Part shown: one piece after another, positions 44,297-57,701 of the stretch
How positions within the stretch are numbered: the stretch's first letter is position 1
Layout of the letters: each line of letters opens with the position of its first letter
Source of the DNA: Atherinomorus stipes
Lineage: Eukaryota > Chordata > Actinopteri > Atheriniformes > Atherinidae
Reading direction: 5' to 3'
DNA length: 64,000 nt
Assembly: GCA_023101725.1 (NCBI GenBank)
Contig: JALJCO010007151.1
Coordinates: 1-64,000 of the forward strand
Made by a program: the position numbers and the translations under genes
The notes under the pieces: model-generated
What the model saw: the letters and a program-made list of their open reading frames with translations, nothing else
Databases searched by the model: none
What the model was told of the DNA's origin: nothing

Positions 44297-46561
44297 TTAA
44301 TATACATAAAACTAAAATCTCCAAAACCCTCTCAATAATAAATAAAGTGAAACAATACCTTGATGAGAATGCGCTCCGTACTTTATATTGCACGTTAGTA
44401 CTCCCATACCTCATGTAATGTGTCAAAGTATGGGAGAAACACCTACCAGTGTACAATCGGTCTCCGCCGAGTGACGTAACATTTGTTGCTTAACCAGCAG
44501 TAACCAGCAGTAACCAGCGCTTGACGCCATTTCAGGCGTAAAACTGTCAGTGGTCAAACCGGCGTGGAAATGAGCGCACATCTGATCATAAAAATGATCT
44601 TATGACTGAATCCATGTGTGATTTATAAAATGTTCGTGTCTGACCAAACAACAGAATATTGGTCAGAAATGCACCGTCATCCAGCTGTTTCTCCTGAAGC
44701 AGCAGCAGCGCTGACAGATGGAGGCTGGTCGGATCTGAGCCTGACCCGGACAGGAACATAAGAAACGATAACTTTCATTAGTTAAACTAAGAAACAGTCT
44801 ACCGAATGAACACTTGTACAACGTTAATGTATAGATTAATTTATAGAAACGGATCTCCTCCACTCAGCTCCGTGTCTCCTGGGAGCTGCAGTTACCAGCG
44901 CGTCTGCCCTTCTGGCTGCGCATAATGTTTATAAACTAGTATTTCTGTTATTTAACTTGTCAATAAAGTCTTGACAAGTTACAGCATCGCTGTACAGATC
45001 CACACAGGTCAGGGTTGTGTTGCAAACTTTCTCTGAGTCTAAAGCAGCGTTTCCCGCTGGTCCGATGCACCTGCGCCTTTCTGCAGCCCGACTGTCCGTC
45101 TTCTTACAATAAGCCGAGCTTTCTTTTCTTTATTCAGACATCAACAGTGAGATAATAAAGTCTGATTTATCTTGATATTTTGGGCGATCAGTTGTCGCCT
45201 TCATCTGAAGTTATAACAGTCTGCTGTTAAGATCATCTGGCTGGTATGACACCTGCAGCTCCTGGAGACAGAAGACAGAAGGCGATCCGTCGTTTCTATT
45301 AAGTAATCTGGACCCTAAAGTTATAGTCTATAAGTGCAGTCAGCAGACTGTTTCTTAGCTTAATGAAAGTTATTTTTTCTTCTGTCTCTGTGCGTGTCAG
45401 GCTCAGATCCGACAGTCCGGGTCAGGCTTGGACCAGCCTCCGCCTGTCTGCGCTGCTGCTTCAGAGTAGAAGCAGCTGGATGAGGAGGGATTTCTGATGT
45501 AGATTCTATTGTTTGGTCAGACAGGAACATTTATGAATCACACGTGGATACAAAAATAATATCATTTATATGATCAGATGTGCGCTCATTTCCACGCTTG
45601 TTTGATAAACGGGACCGTTGACTTTTATACGCCTAAAATGGCGTCTTAGCAACAAAAGTCACGTGTCTGGCAGAGACAGATAAATCCATTATTCATTACA
45701 AAAACGAGCAGTGCGGATTATTCATGAAGTTGGGTTTCTTGAACATACTCATAATCTGTTCATTCAATACTAATGACTTTGTTAAGTACAATACATTAAT
45801 ATTCCTATGCAAAGCATTTAACAATTTATTGCCAATTAATCTACAGCAGCTCTTCAAAATAAAAGAAAGAGTTCATAATTTGAGAGGACATGGGAATTTC
45901 ATCATACCTAAAGTTCGGACTACTTGTAGAAGTTTTTGTCTGTCTGCACGTGGGGCTAAACTTTGGAACAAACTGGAAATACAAAACAAGCAATGTCAAA
46001 ATATTCATAGATATAAACTGTTATATAGACACTTGGTTTTGTCACAAGAGAGTGGGTCTTCTAGTGTTAATGTACTCTTTGTTTCCTTACCATTGTTGGT
46101 ATATTGTCCGTTACCATTGAGAATTATGGTCTTCTTCTCAATAATCGTTAATATGCATTATTACTTACCCTTGTTGGTATGGAATCATTGTTGCAATGTG
46201 CTGGTTATTTGTTGCCTTTGGTAGCACCACTATGATCCTACGAGCTTAAGTTATTTAGTACAAATTCTTCTATGGTTTATTGTTCCAATTGTGGTCAAGT
46301 TTGTTTTCACTATTGTTTTTGATGGAAGCATGATTGCTGCGATTCATATGGAAAAATGGGGGTGGGATTGAATAAGTGTGCTTCTTCCCATTCCCATTCA
46401 GGCATGTTGAATATAATTGTTTTGTTACATAGCTATGGCCATAGGGCTACAACATAACTGTGTTGTTTTGTTGTTTTCTTTGTGACGAGATGATCGGCTA
46501 TGTAAGGGGTCATCTTCTCGTGTTCTGTGAAAATATGAAAACGTATTGCCTGAAATGAATT
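44297..46561 (+). pseudogene. Non-LTR retrotransposon 3' part, split by a foldback element (right)
   Basis: The coding sense runs to 44457 (WEKHLPVYN) and resumes at 45682 (KSIIHYKNEQCGLFMKLGFL). It then continues open to a stop ending at 46224, longer than in the left arm, where one extra codon and a later change occur. L2/Rex-like C-terminal motifs (GAKLWNKLEIQNK) are present. The 3' UTR ends at a (TA)n tract. Confidence 0.75.
44458..45679. mobile_element. Foldback element with AT TSD, copy 2 (right arm, in LINE)
   Basis: Same position in the LINE as left copy 1, with AT at 44456-44457 and 45680-45681. Present in both arms, so this insertion is older than the palindrome. Its 1,222 bp match copy 3 closely. 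Confidence 0.8.
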
Positions 46562-46620
46562 TATATATATATACATATATATTTTTTTCTTCAGTACATA
46601 TATATATATATATATATATA
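46562..46620. repeat. (TA)n tract at the LINE 3' end (right)
   Basis: Two TA-rich runs separated by TTTTTTTCTTCAGTA. The mirror tract lies at about 24000-24063. Confidence 0.85.
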
Positions 46621-49206
46621 ATGGCAATACTGTAAGAACAATTCGTTAATTACATAATCCAATACATAAAAATACAGAAATTAAAAAATAAAACTTTAGG
46701 TTGAGCCATCCACCAGAGGAGTCCAGCCTGCACGTTACATAAAAAACAAACCCAGAGTAGAAGAAGTTCTCAGTCAGACAGCAGGTTCACTGCAAAACAT
46801 GACTGAACATTTCCTGGAGAATAAATTCAACGTGTTTTACATATTTGTTAAATTGAATTTCTAACAATCACTGATACTATTTTTCTGTAAATACAGAAAT
46901 GAGTAAAGTCTATTTGACGTTTTTCGAAGTGAACCTCCAAACTGTGACAAAAGTGTAACAGGTAGTAATAACATTTGACTCTTTTTTTTCTAATTTTTCA
47001 TGTGTTTTCCATGACTGGAAAAATGTTTAATCATTTTCCAGGTTTTCCAGGACTTTTGGGAACCCTGATAAATGTGTTTAAATAGGTGCCAGAATATATT
47101 GTAGTTTGTCTTAAGTCAAAAAACAAAATTAGTTTAACTGATCATCTTTTTTCTTCAAATGGGAACATGTTAATCATGAAGAATGCAAAACGGCTTATTA
47201 TCAATTTGGGACAGATTTTTCAATCACTTTTCTGACAATATTGAAACCTGACAAGATTTTATAATGTATGGAGTGAAATCTTTAGATAAATATGGTGGAA
47301 GGGCTGGAAGTGGTTACACACGAAGCTAATAATAAATGAGATCAATGTGAACAATTTTGCTTTTTAAATTCAAAGGATCTTATGACAAAGTGAGTCACTC
47401 AAAAGGAGAATTTAATTATACATAAATGTTTAATTATAAAACATTTTCAATAAAAAGCCAACAGAACATCATCATCAGACCGGAAGAGATTTCAACCTGC
47501 ATCAACATTAGGACATAACAGTTTTCTCCTTTTTAAATAAAAAATACAAGCATAAAAACAACAGATCCCTGTTCAACATGATATTTACTGCGATGGAAAT
47601 ACAATTTCTTTCAAAATCATCAAGTTTGTAATTCATAAAAATCTATAATTTTCAGAACAAAACAGTTTCCTGTTGGTTTAATATAAAATGAGGTCAGTGA
47701 ACGCGGCTCAGCTGTCAGGGTTGACATTAAGACTCATTATCAGCAACATTTGCTCGTCTCTTCTGTAAAAACATTTCATGTTCAGGTTTAGGGGGGGGGG
47801 TCTCCAAAGAGACGATTCGTTAACTCTGCTTCAACTGTCAGTCTCTAAGTCAAATAGTCGCAGCATGTGGTTACCAAGCAAAGATCATACCATCCTGCAG
47901 TGGGGGGGGGGGGGGCTGAACGTTTGATTTTTACACAATATTCATTTGTTCTTTAAATAATTCATGTTCCAGGTCTGTTACTATCAGTGTGGCATAAAGC
48001 GGGTTTGAACCGCAGTCTGCCGGTGAGTCGCGCGCTGCTGCTGAGGATTCAGCCAGAGACGTCTCCATGACCAAGTAGCCAGACATGATGAAGGACCCTT
48101 TACTGTCACATCATCATCATCGTAGTTTCTTCCACTGATTTACAGCATCAGTGTGTGAAGGTGGAAACAGTCTGACAGACATGAACACGCGTGTACTTCG
48201 TGTTAAAGCTCCAGATGGATGCGCTGGTGCTGCTGGAGGACGATTCAGATTGTATCAGGAAAGAACGCGTTTTTAAGAACCATAATGTCCCGAATCATGA
48301 ACCTGCGGCTGATTTCAGACTAGAGCAGCTTTTATCTTTGTCCTGAACTGGACCGCCGCCTCGCTGCGTCGGCTGTTGAGCGGCTCCTCGTGAACGGTGG
48401 AGATGTCAGAACATGCTGCAACATTCCAGTAAGTTGTGTAATAATCATGCCTGTGATGTTCTGCACGTTCCCTCCACCATCCAGAGGAGATTCTCCTGTC
48501 GGCTTTATTGTTAACGAAGCGAGGAGCAGCTCTCCTGTTCATCGCCTTTTTTACTCACACTTTCTAACTTTTACTTTCCGTTTTACATGGATATAACTTT
48601 GTACTTCGTTATGAGCCTTTTATTGTGATTGTGTAAATGATTTATTTATTCAGTAAAGGTTATTCTATTGGAATTCCTTTTTATATGTTTGACATTTGGA
48701 CTGTGCGCCGCGCACAGACTGTTACACCCTTTTAATTCTCTTTCCCAACTTTAAATTGTTAAGCAAAAAAAAAAAAAAAAAATTAGGTTTATGCCTGCAG
48801 TGTTAATGGAAAGATAAAAATCTAATTAATGAATTGTTTCACACCAACATATCTTGTAATTTTCTTTTTGTTAAATATTTAAATAAATTGAAAAGGACTT
48901 TAAACGAGCAGACACGTTTTACAGCCTAATCAGTGATATAGAAGAACGAAAGCTCACGGAGACGTCCTGTTATTTTACGCTGAAAAAAAAATTAAATCTA
49001 TTTAATGAGGTGTTATAGTTCTTTCTCTGGAGTAGGAAAAGACACAAATGAGATTATTGATCAATAAGGGGGAAAAAAAAACAAAACATGATTTAACTGT
49101 TCGTTGACGAATGGCATGATCTGCTGAATCAGGTTTGACGATAGTCAGGGACACCCGAATCAGGTCCATCATTTCTGTTTGGCTTCAAAACTCATTTCAT
49201 CACGTT
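46621..49206. other. Right-arm DNA without genes (3' of the inverted gene copy)
   Basis: Mirrors 21426-23999. Poly-G runs at about 47792 and 47904 and a poly-A run at about 48765-48782 differ in length from the left arm. A short minus-strand frame near 48315-48540 is intact here only and looks like chance. Confidence 0.4.
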
Positions 49207-49327
49207 TTACTTGAGAAACTGCAGTTGGTCCTTGAGGGATGACAAGAAGATGTCTGCACTGGTTCCAGTGAGATGTTTGTAGAGCTTCCTTATTTCTTCC
49301 TTGACGGCTGGATTTTCTGTTTTCTTT

Positions 49328-49368
49328 TTATCTGATATCAACACTGGAATCGGAATCCTCGGACAAAG
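49328..49368 (-). CDS. Candidate terminal exon B of the inverted PYD-gene copy
   Basis: On the minus strand, after TTTCCGTAG, phase 1 reads ALSEDSDSSVDIR and stops. It differs from the left exon at 6 of 41 bases (three residues), far more than the flanking introns. The alternative frame continues to 49207-49209 (ISDKKKTENPAVKEEIRKLY, then KHLTGTSADIF). One A fewer than the left arm makes this frame open further upstream. Confidence 0.45.
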
Positions 49369-49594
49369 CTACGGAAACAGGACAGAGAGTCTTTTAGTCA
49401 CTGAATGAAGCAGCCATCCAAAACAGACTGAATCAACTGAATCAAGTTTCATTTCCAGAGGAGACGATGGTAGAAAGACAAGACTAACGGAAAACAGAAG
49501 CAGAGGAAGAAAGAAAAAAGATGGTCATGAAAAAGAAAAAGTTTTATGTATCACACTTTTACAGCAAATCATCTGTCTCCATCTAAAAGACCAT

Positions 49595-49684
49595 TTATGC
49601 TTTGTAGAGCTTCCTCATTTCTTTCTGGAGGGTGCAGAACTCATAGTAACGTACAGATCCGGTCTTGGGGGGAAACGTGGGCCA
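49595..49684 (-). CDS. Candidate terminal exon A of the inverted PYD-gene copy
   Basis: Acceptor TTTTTCCTTAG on the minus strand. Phase 0 reads WPTFPPKTGSVRYYEFCTLQ then KEMRKLYKA and stops. Phase 1 reads VAHVSPQDRICTLL and stops. It is three bases longer than the left copy, so both frames survive. Confidence 0.4.
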   Translation of the reverse strand, partial: WPTFPPKTGSVRYYEFCTLQKEMRKLYKA

Positions 49685-50523
49685 CTAAGGAAAAAGCACA
49701 GAAAGAGACTTTTAGTCACTGAAGCAACAGAATCAACTTTAATCAGGTTTCATTTCCAGAGTGAACAATGGTGGAAAGACGGGACTCCGGGGACAGAAGC
49801 AGAGGAGAGAAGAAAACTTAAAGGATAACTTTATTTTTTTCAACCTGGATCTTATTTGTAGGAGTTTATTTGTGCATTTACTTACCGGTAAAGTTTCTCC
49901 ATCACTTTGAGTCCTTTGGACGATATTACACTGAGTCGCCCTTTGGCGTACATCTGTATAATGGCGGAGACGGGGCAGCCACTACGTAAGACATTTCTGC
50001 AGCAAAACTCCCTCATTTTCACCAATACTTTAAGTAGAATGAATGAATGAATGAGTACTATTCTCCCATGAGTCCAGATTTAGCTTTCCGTTAGTTATCA
50101 GGGTTCTACACACTTTTCGGGGCTGCGCGTTCACGATGCGCGCTTCCGTAGTACAGCTGAGACGAGCAGCTGCTACACAGATATCAACAAAAACTCTGAA
50201 CTCACAGGACAATAATACTCATTCGTTCGTTTATTCTACTTGACACATTGATGAAATCAAGGAGTTTTGCTGCAGATAATGTCTTCAGCCTGCTGCACAC
50301 GAGAGCTTTCTGCTGAGCTAAAAGTCATGGAGTCCGTTTGCTCAGCAGATTGTCGCCGTGTCGGCTGATTTCTGGTGAGTTTTCTGCCTCACGAGGCAAA
50401 AAACTCACCGTGTGCGCTCAACATGAGCTCTGCTGAGGACAGAAGTTCTAGTGACCAATCAGAACGTGTCTGTCGATCACATGATTTCAAGACGTCATCC
50501 GTTATAGCTTTGTGGATAAATTA

Positions 50524-51875
50524 GGTCGTTTTCACACCTGACCAAGCGGACTCGGTCCGATCGGGGAGCTGAAAGTTACAACATTGTTGCATTTATCATC
50601 TGTTTGAGTTCGGCTTTCACGCTGGGATTTATGATGCGCTCCGAACTTTCTGAGCAGCATTACGTGGTTGAAAGGGGCGCTCGTTGGACAAAGTAGGAGC
50701 GGAAATCCCTCCCACCCTGGAAAAACAACAGTCGTGTAAGCATGGAGCGTTATCTGAAGTTGGTGGTTTTGGTGTTTCTGTTTGTTCTGCAGATGCACAT
50801 GGCGCGGCGAGCGGTGCCGTATGACCGGCTGGTACGGCAGCGAGGCACGGAGCTGGTCATAGTGTCGAGAGGCGGCACCGGAGGAGACTGGCCCAAGACT
50901 ACCAGTTGTTGCCGTTGCTACGACGACAGTGGGCGAGGCACGTAACCTCACAGATTACAAATGGCGGTGGACGAGTTGTCTTGCATTGCGCTTCGTCTCA
51001 TCATTGTAGGGAACGCTACAACGTTCGTGAACACGACTGCTCCTGTGATGCTAGCATAGCTGCTCAGAGATTGACTCTGGTCATTTTCTAACTTTGACAA
51101 TCTAACATGTGAGTGTAATGTACAACAGCTTTCAAGTATGCCCACTAATTTTGGCAGAATACGTATATCAACTTCTATAGACTCAAAAGTATTTAAGTTG
51201 TAACAGCTTGATTTGAATTTAATGCTCAACACCTGAGTTAAGGACTGCCACTGTTTGGGAGTTGTGATCTGATTTTCTTTTAATATGTCAAATTGTCAAT
51301 TTATGGATTATTGTTGTTCACACAATTGAGCTAAGCTAGCTAGCAACTGCTAATGTCAGCTGTCACTTGCTGCCATAGCAACAGTAAACATCACGTGAGG
51401 ACTGATGGGCTGTAGAGATGCAGAATCCAGCTATATATAGATTAGATATGTTGTATTATAGTTCCGAATACGTGACTTTAGTAGAGGATGAGTTGAGTTT
51501 ATCCGGTCATCTGACCAGATTTCCAGGAGAGCTTTCAGCTCTTCGTCTGTCCACATCTGTCCTCTTGCCATGTTTATTTTGGTTTGGAGTGTGCGCTGCA
51601 CCTCCTCTACCCTAGATTGCATTTGCATTGCAGCATCACTACATACATCTGATCGTGTGTTTGGTCCGGTTAGCTTCACACTGCATAGGAACCGGACCAG
51701 GATTCGCTCGCAAGCGAACCGAGACCCACGTTTTCAGGCGGACCAATGTTCGCTTGTTTGGTCCGCACCAGAGTTCGGATGAGCTTTCACACCTGTCCAA
51801 ACAAAGCGGACTATCAGAGGAAACGAACTCTGGTCCGTTTAAAGTGGACCAAACAGCCCTGGTGTGAAAGCGACC
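50524..51875 (-). mobile_element. PIF/Harbinger element with TAA TSD (right)
   Basis: GGTCGTTTTCACACC and GGTGTGAAAGCGACC ends, flanked by TTA (50521-50523 and 51876-51878). 1,352 bp, mirror of 18746-20108. Confidence 0.85.
51431..51571 (-). CDS. Myb/SANT-like N-terminus of the Harbinger element (right)
   Basis: Encodes the same 46-residue MARGQMWTDEELKALLEIWS product as the left arm. Here the frame is also open upstream into the element leader (to 51679). No Harbinger nuclease is nearby. Confidence 0.5.
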   Translation of the reverse strand: MARGQMWTDEELKALLEIWSDDRINSTHPLLKSRIRNYNTTYLIYI

Positions 51876-52598
51876 TTAGTGGAAATACGGTCAGACTAGA
51901 CCTGCTGACATGATGTTTAGTCAGACTTCAAAAACATCCATCCAGATATCGTCTCTGTCTAAGTTTAATTCAATTTTCTTACATGACTTCTTCTTTCCAG
52001 TTTAATGGCGGTTGGTGAAGTCAAAGGTGCATTACCGCCACCAACTGGTAATATACTATAGTACAGTATGTTGCATCCGATTTACTTAATAAAACGACAC
52101 AATAAATAATAAAAATGAAATACGATATCACAATTCAGTCTCTAACAAAAAGATCCTCAAAACTTTTCTGCTTCAGTCTTTGGATCTTTTTGCAAAATAT
52201 CAATCGAGTCTTCTGACGTGATGACAGAGGGCTGCCATCTTGACATCATGTGATCTGCGGATTGGTCGCCAGATCTTCTGTCCTCAGCAGAGCTCAAGTT
52301 GAGCGCACATGGTCAGTTTTTCGCCTCGCGAGGCAAAAAATATCAAACATGTTTGAATTTCACCTCAAGGCCTCATGAGGCAGAAAAATCACCAAAAATC
52401 AGGCGACACGACGACAATCTGCTGAACAAATGTCCTTGAGAGACTTTTAGCTCAGCAGAAAGCTCTGGTGTGCAGCAGGCTTTATATCGTGGCTGCCCCG
52501 TCTCCGCCACGATACTGGAGGAATCAGCGTAATATCTTCCCAAGGAGTCAAAAAGATGCAGAAACTTTAACGGTGAGTAAATGCACGTATACTGTATA

Positions 52599-54198
52599 CA
52601 GACCGTTTCCAAAAAATTTGAATATCATGGAAAAGGTGTTTCATTTCCATAATACCACTGAAAAAGTTAAACCTTCACAGATTATAGATTCAGGGCCCAC
52701 AATTTAAATGATTTCAAGTATTCATGTGTTTATTTTTACATAATTTGGGCTTCCAGCTCATAAAACCCACAAAAACAGGAATTCAAAAAATTAGAACACT
52801 GTGAAGAAATCAGCCCAAATGTTGCAGGGCATGAATGTTTTAAACTGAGTGTCACTCACTAATCATCTACTAACCTCAAAGCACCTGCACAGGTTTCCCC
52901 AGGTGTCAATAAATTGTTTCAGTTTGGTTCAATTGTCTTAGTTCAGTTCAATATGGGGAAGACTGCAGACTTGACAACTGGCCAGCAGACCATCGTTAAT
53001 ACCCTCCATAGGATGGGTAAGCCGCAAAAGTTCATAGCCAAGGAGGCTGGCTGTTACAGAGTGCTGTGTCCAAGCATATCAATGGAAAGTCTAGTGGAAG
53101 GGCAAAATGTGGCAGGAGAAGATGCACCAGCAAAAGAGACGACCGTGGGCTTCAGCGGATTATCAAACAGAGAAGATTCAAGAACCTGGCAGAGATCCAG
53201 AAAGAGTGGAATGAGGCGGGAGTCACCCAGGTTCCTCGGGTCAAGCCACTTCTGAGCCTGAGCCAACGAAGGAAGCGTCTCAACTGGGTGAAGGAGAAGG
53301 ACTGGACTGTTGGCCAGTGGTCCAAGGGCCTCTTTTCCGATGAAAGTAAAGTGTGCCTTTCATTCTGGAATCAAGGTCCAAGGGTTTGAAGGAAGACGGG
53401 TGAGGAACAGAAACCAAGCTGCTTGAGGTCCAGAGTGAAATATCCACAGTCAGTCATGATTTGGGTGCAATGTCCAGTGCAGGTGTTGGTAAACTGCTTT
53501 CTTAAATCCAAGGTCACCGCAACAGTCTACCAGAATGTTCTAGAGGACTTCATGATTCCTTCTGCTGAGGATCTGTATGGAGATGCAGATTTCATCTTCC
53601 AGCGGGACCTGGCCCCTGCCCATACCGCCAGAAGCACCAGAACCTGGTGTGATGCCCATGCCATCACAGTGCTTGACTGGTCAGCCAACTCGCTGGACCA
53701 AAACCCCATTGAGAATCTATTGGGTATTATCAAGAGGAAAATGAGGGACACCAGACCCCAAAACAAGGAAGGGCTGACAGCAAGCATCAAGGAAATCTGG
53801 GCTCCATAACTCCCAGGCAATGCCACAGGCTGATTGCCTCAATGCCACGGCACATCGAGGCAGTGATGAAGGCAAAGGGATTCCCAACCAAGTATTAAAG
53901 ACTGACATACCATTTTGAAAGTGCCATATTTTGATTTGATGTGATTCTAATTTCTTTTTTTCTGCAAAAACTGAGAAGTAAATGCTGATTTCTTCACAGT
54001 ATTCTGATTTTTGGAATTCCTGTTTTTGTGGGTTTTATGAGCTGGAAGCCCAAATTATGTAAAAATAAACAAATGAATACTTGAAATCATTTAAATTGTG
54101 GGCCCTGAATCCATAATCTATGAAGGTTGAACTTTTTCAATGGTATTATGGAAATGAAACACCTTTTCCATGATATTCTAATTTTTGGAAACGGTCTG
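52599..54198 (+). mobile_element. Full-length Tc1-like transposon (right)
   Basis: CAGACCGTTTCCAAAAAATT and its inverse are flanked by TA (52597-52598 and 54199-54200). Terminal inverted repeats of about 200 bp include CACCTTTTCCATGATATTC. 1.6 kb is the normal Tc1 length. The left-arm copy is an internal deletion of this. Confidence 0.9.
52953..53898 (+). pseudogene. Tc1 transposase, frameshifted (right)
   Basis: Starts MGKTADLTTGQQTIVNTLHR, then an HTH around IAKEAGC. A single missing C near 53052 (intact in the left arm) shifts the frame. A second break comes after FWNQGPRV near 53389. The DDE catalytic layout is visible: SDESKVCLSFW, DADFIFQRDLAPAHTA, and DWSANSLDQNPIENLLG with the final Glu. 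A tail to about 53898 (MPRHIEAVMKAKGFPTKY-like) closes it. Around 310 codons when frames are considered together, as expected for Tc1. Confidence 0.85.
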
Positions 54199-54939
54199 TA
54201 CTCCAGAATTAAGGTCCAGGTTGAAAAAAAGAAAGTTATCCTTTAAGGTTTTGACAGCCAATCATCTGCCTCCACCCTATGCTCTCCTCTCCAGCTTTCA
54301 TTCTCGCTGATACTCTTCTATCACACCCGTCCCTTTTATCCATCTGTGTTAAAGATCTGCAGCTGACCGAGGAGGAAATCTATCGGTCCGGAAAACTTCA
54401 TGTGTCTGTTTCTGAGAAAAGTAACTACAAGAAAAGAAATAAGCTACAGCTCGTCATCATGGAGAAGGTGTTTCACCTTCAAAATGTTATCAAAATGAGG
54501 ACTTGCATCTGGTAAAATATCATTTTGGTTCAGTTTAGGGCTGAAAAGAAAAAAAGATACGTTGTCCTAAAGTGTAAACATGCTAAGTGAGCAATTTCCT
54601 GTCATAGTTGGTCATTTATGGAAACCGATGTAACTCTGACAGCAACATGATGAACGAAAACTACAAGCTGTTCTCAAAAAATTCAAAATGCACAAATAAA
54701 AAGCATAAAACAGAAAACAGCTCCGACGCGTGGATTTCCTTTCAGAACAACTCCAAACTCTGCTGTTTCAAAATGAATCATTTTCCTGTCTTAGGATTCT
54801 TATTCCCTGTTATATTTTTAAAATACTATTAAATCTTGTTATTATTGTCTTAATGAAAAGATAGAAGGGACAAAAGCATAAAATAATCAGAAAAATGTTT
54901 TTGTCTCATGTTTAATTAGAAGAAGTAGAGAAAACTCAC

Positions 54940-54963
54940 CTGGACGAGGATCAGCTGGTGCAG
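54940..54963 (-). CDS. Micro-exon (AAPADPRP), inverted copy
   Basis: The 24-nt exon on the minus strand with CAG and GTGAGT borders corresponds to left micro-exons 3 and 4. Only one is present here, so the right arm encodes three repeats and the left four. Confidence 0.7.
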
Positions 54964-55442
54964 CTGAGGAAATAAAGTCAACAGAGTCAGATTATTAAAA
55001 TGTGAAGCAATTCAATATTTTTCATGTTAGTTTAAAAGCTGTGATACTGAGACGTGATTTTATGGGTGTTATTACAGAGATGAGAAATCTTCACATCATA
55101 ATTCTTCATTCATTGTTCTATAAACCATATTACATGGCCGAGGTAATTGTATTAGGGCAAGAAAATAAAGTCCTGCTCTGTTTAAGTGGAGCAAATTTTA
55201 CAGCTGCTATAAATAATTTATGACAAGAATTGATGTTTCCTTTTTCACATAAATCACATAAATGATTTTTTCATTTATGTGATTTAACTTAATTTTTGCC
55301 AGTTTTTCACATTTACTTTCATACATCAAGTTTTGTGTACCTTTTACCTGCATACTTGATTTTTTGGGTGTGTACGACACCTGTACACTTCTGTCCGTTG
55401 CAGATTTGCATATTTCCCATAATGCTCCTTTGTGGTATGCTC

Positions 55443-56182
55443 TGGGGTCTCATTTATAAACGTTACGTACGTACAATACGGGGCCTGAAATTGGCGTACG
55501 CCAGTTTTCACGCAAAAGTTGTGATTTATAAAAAGCAAACTTGACGGGAAAATGTGCGGTCTCTCACGTTAACTCTGACCCATGCTACGCTGGTTTTGGA
55601 GACTGGGTGAACTGGCGACAGTGATGGTGATGTGAGGAACTGAAACCACACGGCATCATGATTGCCCTGCTGGGGTCCTGTCACTTCTAAGTGATGGTGT
55701 GTCCTGGCTGTTTGCCTGCTAACTTCACTGTTGGCAGAGTGGTTAGTGTGCATAATTTTTACACAGGAGACTGGAGATCGATCCCTGTTCGGGTTCTCAT
55801 GTCCTGTCGCCCTCAAACATTTATTTCCCCCTTCATATCAAATTTCAGTCGTATTGACTTTACAGGATTCAAACCAGCAGCGTTATTTCTGCTGCAGGTG
55901 AAACTATAAGAACCTTTCAGATAAATAAAAAGGTCCGTCAGCAAACATATGTTAAATCAACTTTTCATCAAAGTTTTCTCACCATCATCTTCATCTACCA
56001 ACGATCATCATAGTAATATATTTACCACATTGATACATAGATTCTGACGAGGTGCTGCAGTCAGACTGATTGATGTATAAACATATTAATACTGTGGGGA
56101 CACTGATGCTGCATCGGTGCTGCTGGAGGACCTACAGACGGGAAAATCAGAGGGGAGTGCGTTTTCAGGATTTCCTGGCCCA

Positions 56183-56214
<32 letters not shown>

Positions 56215-56885
56215 GACTGGCTTATAATCACATTTACTTTTGCAGCGCTTTTGTCTCTGAACTGGACCCAGATAGACCGACCACCGAAACCGAGCCCACC
56301 CCGACATCAGCGGCTGACTACAGCGCGCTCCGTGGTGGAGCCATCAACCTCACCAAAGACCGGCAGAGGTGTTTGCAGATGGGGGGGGGGGGGGGGATCG
56401 CGCTGCACCACACCAAACAGGTGTTCTGTGTTCTGCACACAGTCGCTCTGACACGGCGACTTCTGGAACAGACTCTGTTACATCATCACCACAACAGCCT
56501 GCTGCATCAGCAGACTTACGTTCATCTGTGTTTCCTGTGACGCCCAAATAAGATGATTTTGTGAAGCTCCACTTCACCAACAAGCACCTCCACTTCAGTC
56601 TCCATGAAATTGCGTTTTATTTTATTTTCGGTCGCCATGATTCAGTTTTAAATGCCTCAGATCAGCTGGCTCATTTACATGCACAAACATCCATGAGGTG
56701 CTTTGCATTGACCATTTCCAACTTCCAGGAAGAGTGTGATTCATAAAGGGGAAATTGCTTGAATCTGAGCGTACGCACGGTTTTATAAATCTGAATATTT
56801 TTTGGTGTACACAAACTTTAGGTTTTGGGCGTACGTACACTTTTAGTAAAGATCCTACGCACAGTTTTATAAATGAGACCATTGG
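55443..56885 (-). mobile_element. Harbinger-type element with Myb-like remnant (right, both ends)
   Basis: GGTCTCATTTATAAACGTTA and TTTATAAATGAGACC are inverted ends. On the minus strand near 56540-56610 the frame reads NFMETEVEVLVGEVELHKII then LFGRHRKHR and stop, a Myb/trihelix-like start. A tRNA-like segment with B-box-like GATCGATCCC lies at 55733-55800. The left copy lacks one end. Confidence 0.65.
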
Positions 56886-57341
56886 TCTGTTCTGCACTGT
56901 GCGTTATCAGCATGTCTGGTACAAGATGGAGACCTGAGCTCAAGATAATGTTTTTATCTTTTGGACTTCATAAATGTGAACAGCAGCAGGGACTTTGGGC
57001 AAAGTGAAATTACAATAATATAAGTCATTAATTAGCAGACTACAAGCAGCAGGCGCAGGCCCCCTGGGCAGCCCTGCCTTTAGTGTAATGTACAACAGCT
57101 TTCAAGTTTGCCCACTAATTTTGGCAGAATACGTATATAAAGTTCCTGAGACTCAAAATATTTAAGTTGTAACAGCTTGATTTGAATTTTATCCTGAGAT
57201 ATAATGAAATACATAAACAATGAAATCATTTTACAATAACTTCCACAATTAAATTTGTGTGCTTACTTTCCCCAAAGCAACTGGCTTCTTAAATATTTTC
57301 AAGTGAACTAAACTTTACAGTGAGAAGTAGAGAAAACTCAC

Positions 57342-57365
57342 CTGGACGAGGATCAGCTGCTGCTG
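57342..57365 (-). CDS. Micro-exon (PAAADPRP), inverted copy
   Basis: Partner of 13811-13834, same borders and phase, with R where the left arm has T. Confidence 0.65.
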
Positions 57366-57701
57366 CTGTGGAAATAAAGTCAACAGTGTCAGATCATTAA
57401 AATGTGAAGCAATTCAATATTTTTCATGTTAGTTTAAAAGCTGTGATACTGAGACGTGATTTTATGGGTGTTATTACAGAGATTAGAAACCTTCACAGCA
57501 TGAATGTTCATTGTTGTATAAACCTTAAAACGTGGTCGAGATGATCACATTTTTAGGCCAAGAAATGATGGTCCTGCTTTGTTCAAGTGGAGCAAATACA
57601 GCCACTTTAATTAATTAATGACAAAAATTGATACATTTCTTTTTTTCTACCAGAAAATCAAAAAACTGTTTTGTGTTTAGTTAGAAGTAGAGAAAACTCA
57701 C

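Larger units (their letters stand above)
49822..54242. mobile_element. TTAA-target element, host of nested insertions (right)
   Basis: TTAA (49818-49821) then AGGATAACTTTATTTTTTTC, ending AAAGTTATCCT then TTAA (54243-54246). It holds the Harbinger element (50524-51875) and a full-length Tc1 (52599-54198), as in the left arm. Confidence 0.7.

Noticed and set aside
50532..50951. 139-residue minus-strand frame as a host gene
   Set aside because: Lies inside the right Harbinger element; the left-arm equivalent is interrupted and no domain is recognisable.
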